Notes under the pieces: model-generated
What the model saw: only the letters and a program-made list of their open reading frames with translations
Told to the model about the DNA's origin: nothing
Database searches by the model: none
From: Bacteroidales bacterium
GTDB lineage: Bacteria; Bacteroidota; Bacteroidia; Bacteroidales; UBA3663
DNA length: 57,094 nt
Assembly: GCA_016293065.1 (NCBI GenBank)
Contig: JAEDEY010000003.1
Coordinates: 1 to 57,094, forward strand
Direction: 5' to 3'
Made by a program: the position numbers and the translations under genes
Part shown: positions 25,401 through 33,765 of the stretch, in pieces
How the letters are laid out: each line of letters begins with the position of its first letter
Numbering within the stretch: position 1 is the first letter of the stretch

Positions 25401-25805
25401 ATGGAAGAGGAAAAAAAGATGCCTGATCAGGCAATGATCGTATCGAGCCAGAAGCACTACAGCGAAGAAGGGCTCTGGGACAAAGTGAAGAATGTAGCAA
25501 AGAAGGCAGGACTCAAAGTCATCTACCTTGCTTTGGTTTTGTATTACACAGCCACAGCTTCGACGACTCCGTCTGAGAAGAAAGCCATCATCTACGGTGC
25601 ATTGGGTTATTTCATTCTCCCGATCGACCTTATCCCCGATGCTATCCCTGTAGTTGGTTTTTCCGACGATTTTGCAGCACTCCTGTGGTGTGCAGCCACT
25701 GTTGCCGCTTGCGTGACCCCAGAGATCAAATCGTTGGCAGAGAACAAACTCAGCGACTGGTTCGGTGACTTCGACCGCTCTGAACTCAAGGGCTTGCTGA
25801 AGTAA
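25401..25805 (+). CDS. DUF1232 (YkvA-like) membrane protein
   Basis: A 134-residue protein with the DUF1232 core: KKAIIYGALGYFILPIDLIPDAIPVVGFSDD, where the proline-rich LPIDLIPD turn is diagnostic. Two hydrophobic segments are visible (about residues 36-52 and 64-105). Function of the family is unknown. It stands between two terminators, so it appears monocistronic; no promoter consensus was found in the 60-bp gap upstream. Confidence 0.85.
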   Translation: MEEEKKMPDQAMIVSSQKHYSEEGLWDKVKNVAKKAGLKVIYLALVLYYTATASTTPSEKKAIIYGALGYFILPIDLIPDAIPVVGFSDDFAALLWCAATVAACVTPEIKSLAENKLSDWFGDFDRSELKGLLK

Positions 25806-25833
25806 GTCTCTTCTCCTTATAAGTGAAAAATAT

Positions 25834-25866
25834 AGTCAGCCATCAAGTGATTTGGCTGACTTTTTC
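25834..25866 (+). terminator. Terminator after the DUF1232 gene
   Basis: AGTCAGCC (25834-25841) pairs with GGCTGACT (25854-25861), followed by TTTTT. The stop codon of the weak minus-strand frame 25843-26133 falls in its loop. Confidence 0.75.
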
Positions 25867-26133
25867 TATTCCATAGCGTTGCAGTTCTTCGCGTGTGGCG
25901 CGGATGAAGAGAAGTAGTTCGTAGAAGACCAGGTATGTCTTGCCATCCATGACCATAGTGCCGACATTGTCGTTGATGTTCACCGACTCCAATCCTTCAT
26001 ACGCCTCCCAAGGCACCTTGTAGTATTCCCCTTCCTTGTCGTTTGGGATGTAGAGATGGGGTGCAGTCACGGCATAGAGATTGATTGTGAAAGTATAATC
26101 CAGATTTCTGTATTTGTTCTCGAAATCACTCAA
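25843..26133 (-). CDS. Hypothetical small protein, uncertain start
   Basis: A 96-residue minus-strand frame with balanced composition, no signal peptide and no recognised family. It can only start at TTG 26133; an in-frame stop lies 24 bp upstream and no ATG, GTG or other TTG intervenes, so either TTG is used or the 5' part has been lost. Its last codons and stop lie in the terminator hairpin of the convergent DUF1232 gene. It fills an otherwise empty gap before the promoter at 26211. Moderate to low confidence; it may be a gene remnant. Confidence 0.4.
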   Translation of the reverse strand: MSDFENKYRNLDYTFTINLYAVTAPHLYIPNDKEGEYYKVPWEAYEGLESVNINDNVGTMVMDGKTYLVFYELLLFIRATREELQRYGIEKVSQIT

Positions 26134-26210
26134 AATAGAGGAATAATATGAATTTCATTTCAATGATTATAGCAATATAAATGTCCTGCCTTTGCCTTTT
26201 GCAGCCTCTA

Positions 26211-26238
26211 TTGAATGACAGGTTGCTTTGTATCTTTG
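26211..26238 (+). promoter_or_regulatory. Promoter of the large outer-membrane protein gene
   Basis: A clear -7 box TATCTTTG at 26231-26238; the nearest -33 candidate is TTG at 26211-26213 (17 bp spacing, shorter than usual). The start codon is about 105 bp downstream. Confidence 0.55.
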
Positions 26239-26343
26239 AAAAAATTAATGATTTTTTGCATTTTTTACTTCGTTGACTTTTAAACTATGCTACTGTTATC
26301 TCGTCTTAAATTCGGAAATCAATAAACAACGAAGAAATATATT

Positions 26344-29300
26344 ATGTCAATCACAATCAAAAACGTTACATTCCGCGCAGTCGCGTTTGTTATGGTTCTG
26401 TTATGCAGCTTGAGCTTTGCTATTGCTCAGCCGGGTCGATTTGGAGGAAAGATGACCGTCAATGGTTACATCCTCGACAGCAAGACCGGCGAGCCTCTCA
26501 TCGCTGCTACTGTCAAGGCGACAAGTTCAGATGGTGGTACAGGTTCGTTTGCCATCACCGACGAGAATGGTAAGTTCGCTCTCGAAGTGCCTCGTCCTGG
26601 CAAATACACTCTCGAATTCAATTATGTGGGCTATAAGGAGATGATCAAGGATGTGCAGATCATGCCTAATCGCACCAATATCGGTAAGTTCAACCTCAAG
26701 GAAGACCCTCGGATGCTTGCCGAGGTAGAGGCTATTGGCCATGCCGACCGTATCAAGCAGCGTGGCGACACCTTGGCATACAATGCCGATGCCTATAAGG
26801 TTCAGGATGGCGCTTCTGCCGAGGAACTTGTGTCGAAGATGCCTGGTATCGAGGTGACAAGCGAAGGCGTGAAGGCTCAGGGCGAGACAGTACAGAAGAT
26901 CCTGGTCGATGGCAAGGAGTTTTTCGACAACGACCTCCGCATGGCGCTCAAGTCGCTTCCTGCCGAAATCGTTGAGTCGGTGAATGTCTATGACAAGAAG
27001 TCGGATCAGGCTGAATTTACTGGTATCGATGATGGCGAGACGGTCAAGGCTATGGACCTTACGACAAAGTCGTATAGCCGCAATGGTGTGTTCGGTAAGA
27101 TCATCGGTGGCTTCGGCAATAACCTCGATTTCGACAATCCTTACTGGAAGGGCGACATGAACCTCAACATCTTCAATGGCGATCGCCGTATCACCATCCA
27201 GGCAATGAGCAACAACGTCAACGAACGAAACTTCTCGAACGATGACATGGCTTCGGGTGGCGGTATGATGATGGGTCGAATGTGGACGCCTCTTGGTGTG
27301 GCTCGTACTAATGGTGCGGGTATCAACTTCTCGGACAACTATCTCGGTGGCAAGCTCGATGTGCAGCTCTCTTACTTCTTCAATCAAGGTCGTACTTTTG
27401 CTACCGATACCACTTATACCGATGACCTGAACAAGGATGCTTCGAGCTTCTCTTCATCTTCGAGCCTCAGTCACTCGATGAGCCATCGTATTGGCGGACG
27501 CATATCTTATAAGCCAACTGAAAGGGATGAGATCCTGATTCGCCCTTCGGTCAACTTCCAGAGTTCGGACAGCAGGGGTGAGACGGAAAGCCGTTCGTGG
27601 AACTACAAACTCGACTCTGTTTCGATCGACAAGATAGCTCAGTATCGTTGGGATGACTTCCTCTCGAAAAACAACAACATCACGGGTTCGGAGACCGACT
27701 CATGGAACGTGCGTGCCAATGTGCTCTGGCGCCATCGTCTCAACAAGCCGGGGCGTACGTTCAGCATCAATGTCAATGGTGGAGCTTCGGGTAGCGACTC
27801 GGAAAGAACTGCCATCCGAAAGATGATACTGGGTGGGGTCAAGAGCGATGACAACCAGATGAATACCAATGACAACAACAACAGTAGCCTCAGTGGTAAT
27901 ATCCAATATACTGAGCCTATCGTCACGGGTCTTAATCTCTCGCTCAGATATGACATCAACTACAGCAAGTCGAAACGCGACACTGAGGTTGACTATTACG
28001 ACAGCGATACGTTTACCGGCAGCTTCACGAGCGATGCGCGCAACACCAATACCTATGAGCAGAAGAACCTGCGCAACAGTGGTGAGCTGGGCTTGAGCTA
28101 CAACTACAAGACTTTGCGCATCAATGCTTCTTCGCGCTTCCAGCATCAGGTGCTCGAGGGCGATCAGGACTACTATCTCATGGGTGATGCCGACAAGCTG
28201 ATCTACAATATCAACACCAAGAAGAACTACTTCAGCGTGCTCCCTAACTTCCGCCTCGAATATCGCACTGCTGGCGGTACGCAGTTCCGCATCAACTATC
28301 GTTCGAATGTCAACAACCCAAGCATCCAGAACCTCCAGAAGAGTGTCAACACGACCAACCCTCTGAGCTACAGCACGGGTAATCCGGATCTCGACCAGAG
28401 CCGTTCGCACAATGTGCACTTCAACATGATATATACGAACACCGAGACTGCACAGAACTTCATGATCTTCGGCGGTTTCAACGCTACTCAGAATCAGATC
28501 AGCAACCAGACGCTCACCAACCACACTGAGAGCAACATGAGGTTTGCCGACATCGACAGCAAGTATGGCTTTGGCGATGACATCTTCAAGAACCTTGAGC
28601 TCGCTCCTGGTGGTACGGCTACTCGTCCGATCAACCGCGATGGATACAAGTCGGTATTCTTCAATGCTGGCTGGGGCTTCCCTTTCGACCTCATCATGAG
28701 CAATGTCAACCTCTCGGTAGGCGGCAACTATGGGCTCAACCCTTCAAACAAGCTCTATTATGAGACTGTCGATGGCGAGAATGTGGTGACAAGCCTCGAG
28801 ACCAAGACTCGCACTCTCGGCTTCACTCCTCGTTTGCACATCAGCAGCAACATCTCGACCGACCTGAATTTCAATGTCTTGTATTCGCCTGCGTTCGAGT
28901 GGGTTCACGACTCAGAGGGCAATACTGACGATCGAGACTACCTGACCCACAACTTCAATGCCAACCTGAACTGGACTTTCTGGCAGGGATTCACCACTGA
29001 ACAGGCTGTAAGCTATGCCTACTATGGCGGTCCGGCTATGCCTGAGGCAATCTCGCAATGGATATGGAATGCTTCGATAGGCAAGAAGTTCCTCAAGGGC
29101 AATGCCGCCGAAATCAAGCTTCAGGCCTACGATATCCTGGGTTCGAACAAGGGATATACACGAAGTGTGGGCGACTCAAGCATCTCGACTTCATTCCGCA
29201 ACTTCATGCCACGCTATGTGATGCTCACCTTCACCTACAAGATCTCGGCCTACCGCAAGGGCGGAAAGCAGGCGACACGCACCGAAGACACTAATCAGGG

Positions 29301-29358
29301 ATTCGGCCGTGGCATGGGTGGCCCAGGCTTCGGTCCTGGCCCTGGCGGACGCTTTTAA
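26344..29358 (+). CDS. Outer-membrane beta-barrel protein with carboxypeptidase-regulatory-like N-terminal domain
   Basis: A 1004-residue protein. After a signal peptide (ends SFAIAQ), residues ~35-115 form a CarboxypepD_reg-like beta sandwich (VNGYILDSKTGEPLIAATV, ITDENGKFALEV, YVGYKE), residues ~130-230 a plug-like region (ADRIKQRGDTLAYNADAYKV, SKMPGIEV, ILVDGKEFF), and the rest a large barrel. This is a TonB-receptor-like family without a SusD partner; such stand-alone proteins are common in Bacteroidales and mostly uncharacterised. The C-terminus carries a Gly/Pro/Phe-rich tail (GRGMGGPGFGPGPGGRF). It is monocistronic, flanked by its promoter and a terminator at 29397-29439. Confidence 0.88.
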   Translation: MSITIKNVTFRAVAFVMVLLCSLSFAIAQPGRFGGKMTVNGYILDSKTGEPLIAATVKATSSDGGTGSFAITDENGKFALEVPRPGKYTLEFNYVGYKEMIKDVQIMPNRTNIGKFNLKEDPRMLAEVEAIGHADRIKQRGDTLAYNADAYKVQDGASAEELVSKMPGIEVTSEGVKAQGETVQKILVDGKEFFDNDLRMALKSLPAEIVESVNVYDKKSDQAEFTGIDDGETVKAMDLTTKSYSRNGVFGKIIGGFGNNLDFDNPYWKGDMNLNIFNGDRRITIQAMSNNVNERNFSNDDMASGGGMMMGRMWTPLGVARTNGAGINFSDNYLGGKLDVQLSYFFNQGRTFATDTTYTDDLNKDASSFSSSSSLSHSMSHRIGGRISYKPTERDEILIRPSVNFQSSDSRGETESRSWNYKLDSVSIDKIAQYRWDDFLSKNNNITGSETDSWNVRANVLWRHRLNKPGRTFSINVNGGASGSDSERTAIRKMILGGVKSDDNQMNTNDNNNSSLSGNIQYTEPIVTGLNLSLRYDINYSKSKRDTEVDYYDSDTFTGSFTSDARNTNTYEQKNLRNSGELGLSYNYKTLRINASSRFQHQVLEGDQDYYLMGDADKLIYNINTKKNYFSVLPNFRLEYRTAGGTQFRINYRSNVNNPSIQNLQKSVNTTNPLSYSTGNPDLDQSRSHNVHFNMIYTNTETAQNFMIFGGFNATQNQISNQTLTNHTESNMRFADIDSKYGFGDDIFKNLELAPGGTATRPINRDGYKSVFFNAGWGFPFDLIMSNVNLSVGGNYGLNPSNKLYYETVDGENVVTSLETKTRTLGFTPRLHISSNISTDLNFNVLYSPAFEWVHDSEGNTDDRDYLTHNFNANLNWTFWQGFTTEQAVSYAYYGGPAMPEAISQWIWNASIGKKFLKGNAAEIKLQAYDILGSNKGYTRSVGDSSISTSFRNFMPRYVMLTFTYKISAYRKGGKQATRTEDTNQGFGRGMGGPGFGPGPGGRF

Positions 29359-29396
29359 GCAAAATAATTTAGCTATTGGTAATGTTATAAGGGAAA

Positions 29397-29439
29397 CAGA
29401 AAAAGCAGTCATATTTCTTGCTTTTTCTGTTTTTTTTGC
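29397..29439 (+). terminator. Terminator of the outer-membrane protein gene
   Basis: Perfect 11-bp stem CAGAAAAAGCA (29397-29407) / TGCTTTTTCTG (29419-29429), followed by a run of T. The right arm also contains the -33 TTG of the next promoter. Confidence 0.85.
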
Positions 29440-29448
29440 ATATCTTTG
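29418..29448 (+). promoter_or_regulatory. Promoter of the glycosyltransferase gene
   Basis: TTG at 29418-29420 and TATCTTTG at 29441-29448, 20 bp apart; start codon 33 bp downstream. Confidence 0.75.
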
Positions 29449-29480
29449 CGCCTCGATAAATCATTGAAACAAAGTGTCAC

Positions 29481-30653
29481 ATGGGATATTCAATAATTAT
29501 ACTGTCGTTGGCCGCTGTAGTTGTTGCTGCATGGCTTATTCAGATGATTCTTTTGCTCGTCGTCAATCGCCGTGTCTTGAGCCATATCAAGTCGGAGAAG
29601 AAAGACTCGTTGGCTCTTGCTGCCGAAGACAAGCCAGGTGTCTCGGTCTTGATATATGCTCATAATCAAGGCGACTCGCTGATGCGCAATCTGCCGGTTT
29701 TGCTCGACAACGACTATCCCGACTTCGAAGTGATAGTGATCGACGATATGTCGTGCGACGATACTCAGAACGTGCTGACCATCATGGAGCAGCGTAGCGA
29801 GCATTTCTTCCACACCAAGATCACCGACAAGGTGCGCACGATGAGCCACCGCAAGCTTGCCCTTCTGCTCGGTGTCAAGGCAGCACACCACGACATCATC
29901 GTGACCACCAAGGCACAGTGCATCCCTGCTACCAAAGACTGGCTCTCGTCGATGGTGAGGAATATGGACGACAGGACAGAGATAGTCCTTGGCCCTATGG
30001 TATTTGAAAGCCGCAGGGGCATAGTTGCGCGTTTCTGCCAGTACGACCTCTTGCAGCGCATGATCTCGCTATTTGGCATCACGCTGTCTTTTAGGGCTTT
30101 TGCGGGTTGGGGCGACAATATGGCATTCCGCAAGCATCTGCTCTTCGACGACAACAACAAGGCATTCAGTTCGCATCTGGATATCCACCCCGGCGACGAC
30201 GATCTCTTTGTTGCAGCCATGGCACGCCGGCGCAATGTAAAGGTGGAATGTACGCCAGAGTCGATAATCGTGAAACAGGAGGATCAGCTCACCAAGGCAT
30301 GGAGCAAAGATAGGGTAACACGAGCTTTTACTGCCAAGCGCTATGCCATGTTCCCTAAGCTGATCAAGGTACTTGACTATGCCACCCGCTATCTTTGTGT
30401 GCTCCCAGGACTCGCCATTGCCATCTATGCAGGCTTGTCGTTCGACTGGATCCTGATGTCATCGGCTTTGGCACTGCTTGTCCTACGCGTTCTCACCATA
30501 GCCACGCTGACCTACCTTACGACCAAGGAATTGGGTGTCCGCCGCTATTTCTATTCTCCCATCTGTTACGACTTGCTGATTCCTGTAGTCGATCTCGTCT
30601 TCTGGATACGCGCCACCCTCGGCCAAAGGACATTCTATGTAGGAAGGGTGTAG
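29481..30653 (+). CDS. Membrane-anchored family 2 glycosyltransferase
   Basis: A 390-residue GT2 enzyme with an N-terminal transmembrane helix (residues ~4-27), a GT-A catalytic domain (VSVLIYAHNQGDSL, IDDMSCDDT with the acidic nucleotide-sugar residues, then PGDDDLF), and a C-terminal membrane region of two or three helices (residues ~295-375). The final motif differs from the QxxRW of processive synthases (here WSKDRVTRAF), so a non-processive transferase is more likely. It adds sugar from a nucleotide donor on the cytosolic membrane face; acceptor unknown. No other glycan gene is adjacent. Confidence 0.87.
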   Translation: MGYSIIILSLAAVVVAAWLIQMILLLVVNRRVLSHIKSEKKDSLALAAEDKPGVSVLIYAHNQGDSLMRNLPVLLDNDYPDFEVIVIDDMSCDDTQNVLTIMEQRSEHFFHTKITDKVRTMSHRKLALLLGVKAAHHDIIVTTKAQCIPATKDWLSSMVRNMDDRTEIVLGPMVFESRRGIVARFCQYDLLQRMISLFGITLSFRAFAGWGDNMAFRKHLLFDDNNKAFSSHLDIHPGDDDLFVAAMARRRNVKVECTPESIIVKQEDQLTKAWSKDRVTRAFTAKRYAMFPKLIKVLDYATRYLCVLPGLAIAIYAGLSFDWILMSSALALLVLRVLTIATLTYLTTKELGVRRYFYSPICYDLLIPVVDLVFWIRATLGQRTFYVGRV

Positions 30654-30758
30654 ATACGTTATTAGATATCCAGTTGTCCGTCCATTAGCTAAAGGACATC
30701 TAAGACGCTTACGGGAAGCCCAGTGCGCCGAGGCCAACTTCGGGATATTCGGCGGAGA

Positions 30759-30808
30759 TTGTCAAAGTTGTCAAAGTGAAAATGAAATTAGTTTGACAAC
30801 TTTGACAA
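30759..30808. repeat. 17-bp perfect inverted repeat with internal tandem units
   Basis: TTGTCAAAGTTGTCAAA (30759-30775) and its exact reverse complement (30792-30808) are separated by 16 bp. Each arm is itself two copies of an 8-9 bp unit (TTGTCAAAG / TTGTCAAA). There is no T-tract, so it is not a plain terminator. A second repeat, ATTTCCCTT (30862-30870) with AAGGGAAAT (30890-30898), lies close by. The 409-bp gap 30654-31062 otherwise contains no gene. Confidence 0.9.
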
Positions 30809-31004
30809 CCCCGACAGATCAATACAATTTCAAAACTCTTTTCCCCTTATCAGAACCTTACATTTCCCTTCATTCGCCTTAGCAAACACAAGGGAAATGA
30901 AGGGGTTTTGAAGGGAAACAGACGGATCTGATTGAAGGTGTGTAGCCACATATACTTACTTTTGGCATTTTTTTACAATAATAATAAGATTTAGTTCAAT
31001 AAGA

Positions 31005-31036
31005 TTTGGATATAACTGAAGAAAAGCATATATTTG
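31005..31036 (+). promoter_or_regulatory. Promoter of the HTH/glycine-zipper gene
   Basis: TTTG at 31005-31008 and TATATTTG at 31029-31036, 20 bp apart; start codon 26 bp downstream. Confidence 0.75.
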
Positions 31037-31062
31037 CATTGTTGGATTAATTTTTGTGACTT

Positions 31063-31981
31063 ATGAACAAGGATCAGTTTGTTAGATATAAGACTCTTGA
31101 CGAATGTTTCAGAAATGTAAATGGCACATTCACTATCGATGATTTGATAGAAGAATGTGACAAGGCTCTGAAAGCCTACCACCCCGGAGAAGAGCAGGTT
31201 CATGTGTCAAGACGAACCATTGAAAAAGATCTGTCTGACCTTCAGGCTCGTTATGGTCTGGTGTTTCAGAAAGGGCTGACATTAGGTCATAAGAAAATCT
31301 ACAGATATGAAGACACTTCCTATTCATTGAAAAAAGACAGAATAGAGAAACTGCTTGATGCGGACGCATTGGCAATTAAGCAGAGGAGTGACGAAAGGTG
31401 TGTGGCTGAAGAAGCTGAGGTACAAGAAAAGCGACGCAGAATTAAGGAACATCGCGCCTTAATAAATAGTGAAGAGTATCTGAATAGGGTATTTGGAACT
31501 GACAGGCAGGTCTTTGATATAAAATTTGGCCAAGTAATAGTGTCTTTTGAGAAGAAGATGATACGTTTCTATGAACACGACTACAACTTTTCTCAGATTT
31601 TGGAATATTATGAAGAAGAATATTCAGGTTCTCGGCCAACGGGGCAATATGAATCGACACAAGTTCCTGTACAGGTTATATCGTCAAAGCCAAACACAGC
31701 AAGCGTCATTGGAAGAGCCGCGATAGGAAGTCAGATTGGTGGTTTTTTGGGGAGCTATGGCAGGAGCAATGTCTGCTCCTCGCGAATATACGGTGACAAC
31801 AGAATACAGTACCAGCTTCAGTCCTACTTATCAGGCATACTATAAGCGATATTTTAATGTGAAGGTTAAAAAGGAGAATGGTATAGACACCGAACGTTTG
31901 GTAGTCGGTGATTCAATCGGAGTCTTCATCGATATTAGACAAATTCTTAATCAAATTATCGAATCTAATAAACAGTCATAA
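31063..31981 (+). pseudogene. HTH-plus-glycine-zipper protein, split by a one-base frameshift
   Basis: Two overlapping frames make one protein. The first (31063-31845, 260 aa) begins MNKDQFVRYKTLDECFRN, an N-terminus I associate with WYL-type HTH regulators of Bacteroidales, with VSRRTIEKDLSDLQ as recognition region; from about residue 105 it changes to an unrecognised part (FGQVIVSFEKKMIRFYEHDYN). After GSQIGGFLG the frame becomes nonsense, while the +1 frame continues sensibly as GAMAGAMSAP and ends in QIIESNKQS at 31981. Removing one base of TTTTTTGGGG (31743-31752) restores a 305-residue protein with a glycine zipper. The WYL effector domain is absent. It may be a pseudogene, a phase-variable gene or a sequencing error. 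Confidence 0.65.
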
Positions 31982-31983
31982 TT

Positions 31984-33573
31984 ATGGAAATTGTTATCGG
32001 AATTATAGGCCTAGTCGTAGGTCTTGTGATTGGGATCCTTGTTGCAAGGGCTCAGAAGAGTGCTCTTGAGGTAAAGGCTAATGCTCTTTCGGATGAGGTG
32101 GCTCGTCTGAAGGGGGAGATTGCATTGCAGAAGTCGGAACTGAATGGCCTTTCCACTGATAAGCAGGAACTCGCTACAAAGTGTGAGGTCTTGGCAACCC
32201 AGAAGGATAATGTCGAAGCAAAGGCAAGAGAGGAAGCTGAAAAGCACATCAAAGACATTGCTGCACAGGAAGAAGTATTCGCGAAGCAGATGGCTTCGGT
32301 CAAGGAAGACAATGAGCAGAAATGCAAGGACTTGCAGGAACGCCATGACAGGGAGATCTCAATACTGAATGACTCTCACCAGAAACTCCTGCAGGCAAAG
32401 GAAACTGAGCATAAGGCTGTGCTTGCAGCCCAAGAGAAGCGGCATAATGAGGCGGTGCAGAGCATGAAGCAGACTTTTGCGGAAACGATTGAGCACCTGA
32501 AAGCTAACCTCAAGGCTACTACTGAGGATATGCTGAAGATGCGTCAGGCAGAGTTTACCGACATCAACAAGCAGAACATGCAGTCGATTGTCGATCCTCT
32601 CAACGAGACCATAGCAAAGATGAAACAGGCGATGGACGGCTATTCGAAGGAGCAGAACGAGTTCAGCGGCTCGATGAAGACAAGCATCCAGACTATCATT
32701 CAGCAGACCGAGACGGCTCGACAGAGTGCCATCGAACTGACCACTGCACTCAAGCACGACACGAAGATGCAGGGTGACTACGGAGAGGCAATACTCGACG
32801 AGATACTGTCGAAGCAAGGCTTCACCGAGGGCATTCACTATGAGCTGCAATATGTGATGAAGGACGAAGCCGGCAAGGAACTGAAGGGCGACGATGGCAA
32901 GGGCTTGCGTCCTGACGTGCTCTTCCATATCGACACTGTGCGCGACGTGATCATCGACTCGAAAGTCAACCTCACCGACTTTATCAACTTCGCTAATGCC
33001 GAGACAGCCGATGAGCGCAAGATGTATCTGGAGCGACATGTCAAGAGCATAGAGTCGCAGGTGAAGCTCCTCTCGCAGAAGAACTATTTCAAATACCACA
33101 AGAAGACTAATGCACGCATGGACTATGTCATCATGTTCGTGCCGATATCGGCAGCATGGTGGGAGGCTCTCCGCTATAAGCCAAGCCTGTGGCGCGAAGC
33201 AATGGACAGCAATGTCTATATCGCCGACGAACAGACGCTCTTTGCGGCTCTGCGCATCATCAAGCTCACATGGACTCAGATTGCCCAGGTCAAGAGCCAG
33301 AAGGAGATATTCGACCTTGTGAACCAGATGATCGACCGCGTTGGGCAGTTCATGAAGTCGTATAAGACCATAGGAGAAGCCATCGGCAAGGCTCAGGATG
33401 CCTACGAGAAGGGCTATGAGAAACTGTCGCCAGGCGGACAGAGCATACTCACTACTACCAATAATCTGCTCAAGTTGGGAGGCAGGGACAGCAAGACTAA
33501 TCCAGTGTCGAAATTCATCGATGTGGATGAAGTCGCACAGCTGCCAGCACCGCAGATCGACAACATAAACTAA
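31984..33573 (+). CDS. rmuC: DNA recombination protein RmuC
   Basis: A 529-residue RmuC. An N-terminal membrane helix (residues 3-21) is followed by a long coiled coil (residues ~25-235, rich in Lys, Glu and Gln) and the RmuC nuclease-like domain (residues ~250-470), recognised by TKMQGDYGEAILDEIL, RPDVLFHI, IIDSKVNL and MFVPISAAW. RmuC limits inversions at short inverted repeats; the domain is related to the PD-(D/E)xK fold. It starts 3 bp after the restored end of the previous frame, so both are probably one transcript. Confidence 0.92.
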   Translation: MEIVIGIIGLVVGLVIGILVARAQKSALEVKANALSDEVARLKGEIALQKSELNGLSTDKQELATKCEVLATQKDNVEAKAREEAEKHIKDIAAQEEVFAKQMASVKEDNEQKCKDLQERHDREISILNDSHQKLLQAKETEHKAVLAAQEKRHNEAVQSMKQTFAETIEHLKANLKATTEDMLKMRQAEFTDINKQNMQSIVDPLNETIAKMKQAMDGYSKEQNEFSGSMKTSIQTIIQQTETARQSAIELTTALKHDTKMQGDYGEAILDEILSKQGFTEGIHYELQYVMKDEAGKELKGDDGKGLRPDVLFHIDTVRDVIIDSKVNLTDFINFANAETADERKMYLERHVKSIESQVKLLSQKNYFKYHKKTNARMDYVIMFVPISAAWWEALRYKPSLWREAMDSNVYIADEQTLFAALRIIKLTWTQIAQVKSQKEIFDLVNQMIDRVGQFMKSYKTIGEAIGKAQDAYEKGYEKLSPGGQSILTTTNNLLKLGGRDSKTNPVSKFIDVDEVAQLPAPQIDNIN

Positions 33574-33595
33574 TCTCATAATAGATAAAAACATT

Positions 33596-33657
33596 GTTGC
33601 ACACCACTTTGCATCATGAAGCTTGGATTACTATCATGTTACAAAGTGGTGTGTAAC
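33596..33657. repeat. Long inverted repeat between rmuC and the phosphate carrier gene
   Basis: Arms of 16 bp, GTTGCACACCACTTTG (33596-33611) and CAAAGTGGTGTGTAAC (33642-33657), pair with one mismatch; an inner stem CATGA (33615-33619) / TCATG (33634-33638) lies in the loop. No T-tract follows. It sits about 44 bp upstream of a -7 box TAACTTTG (33701-33708) of the next gene, so it could be an operator or a terminator of rmuC. Confidence 0.8.
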
Positions 33658-33765
33658 ATTATCGTATCATATATGTAACACATTTGTAATATCAATCACA
33701 TAACTTTGCGCTGAAATTTTGATGGTATTAAGTGCTAATTGTGTATTGATCAACTCATAACATAT

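Noticed and set aside
26527..27387. 286-codon minus-strand frame inside the outer-membrane protein gene
   Set aside because: Antisense shadow; composition (Ile, Val, His, Arg) is what reversed Asp/Asn codons give.
29481..30653. A capsule or LPS glycan cluster around the glycosyltransferase
   Set aside because: It is a single GT2 gene with its own promoter and no other sugar-transfer, flippase or polymerase gene beside it.
30654..31062. A tRNA, attachment site or integrase remnant in the gap before the HTH gene
   Set aside because: No cloverleaf, no direct-repeat att pair and no integrase-like frame was found; only inverted repeats are supported.
32359..33594. Open frame of 411 codons antisense to rmuC
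   Set aside because: rmuC has clear domains on the plus strand; the antisense product shows no motif and arises from codon bias.
33739..33765. Upstream TTG start for the phosphate carrier
   Set aside because: ATG 33766 places the first membrane helix at the N-terminus as in PiT proteins; the extra nine residues have no support.
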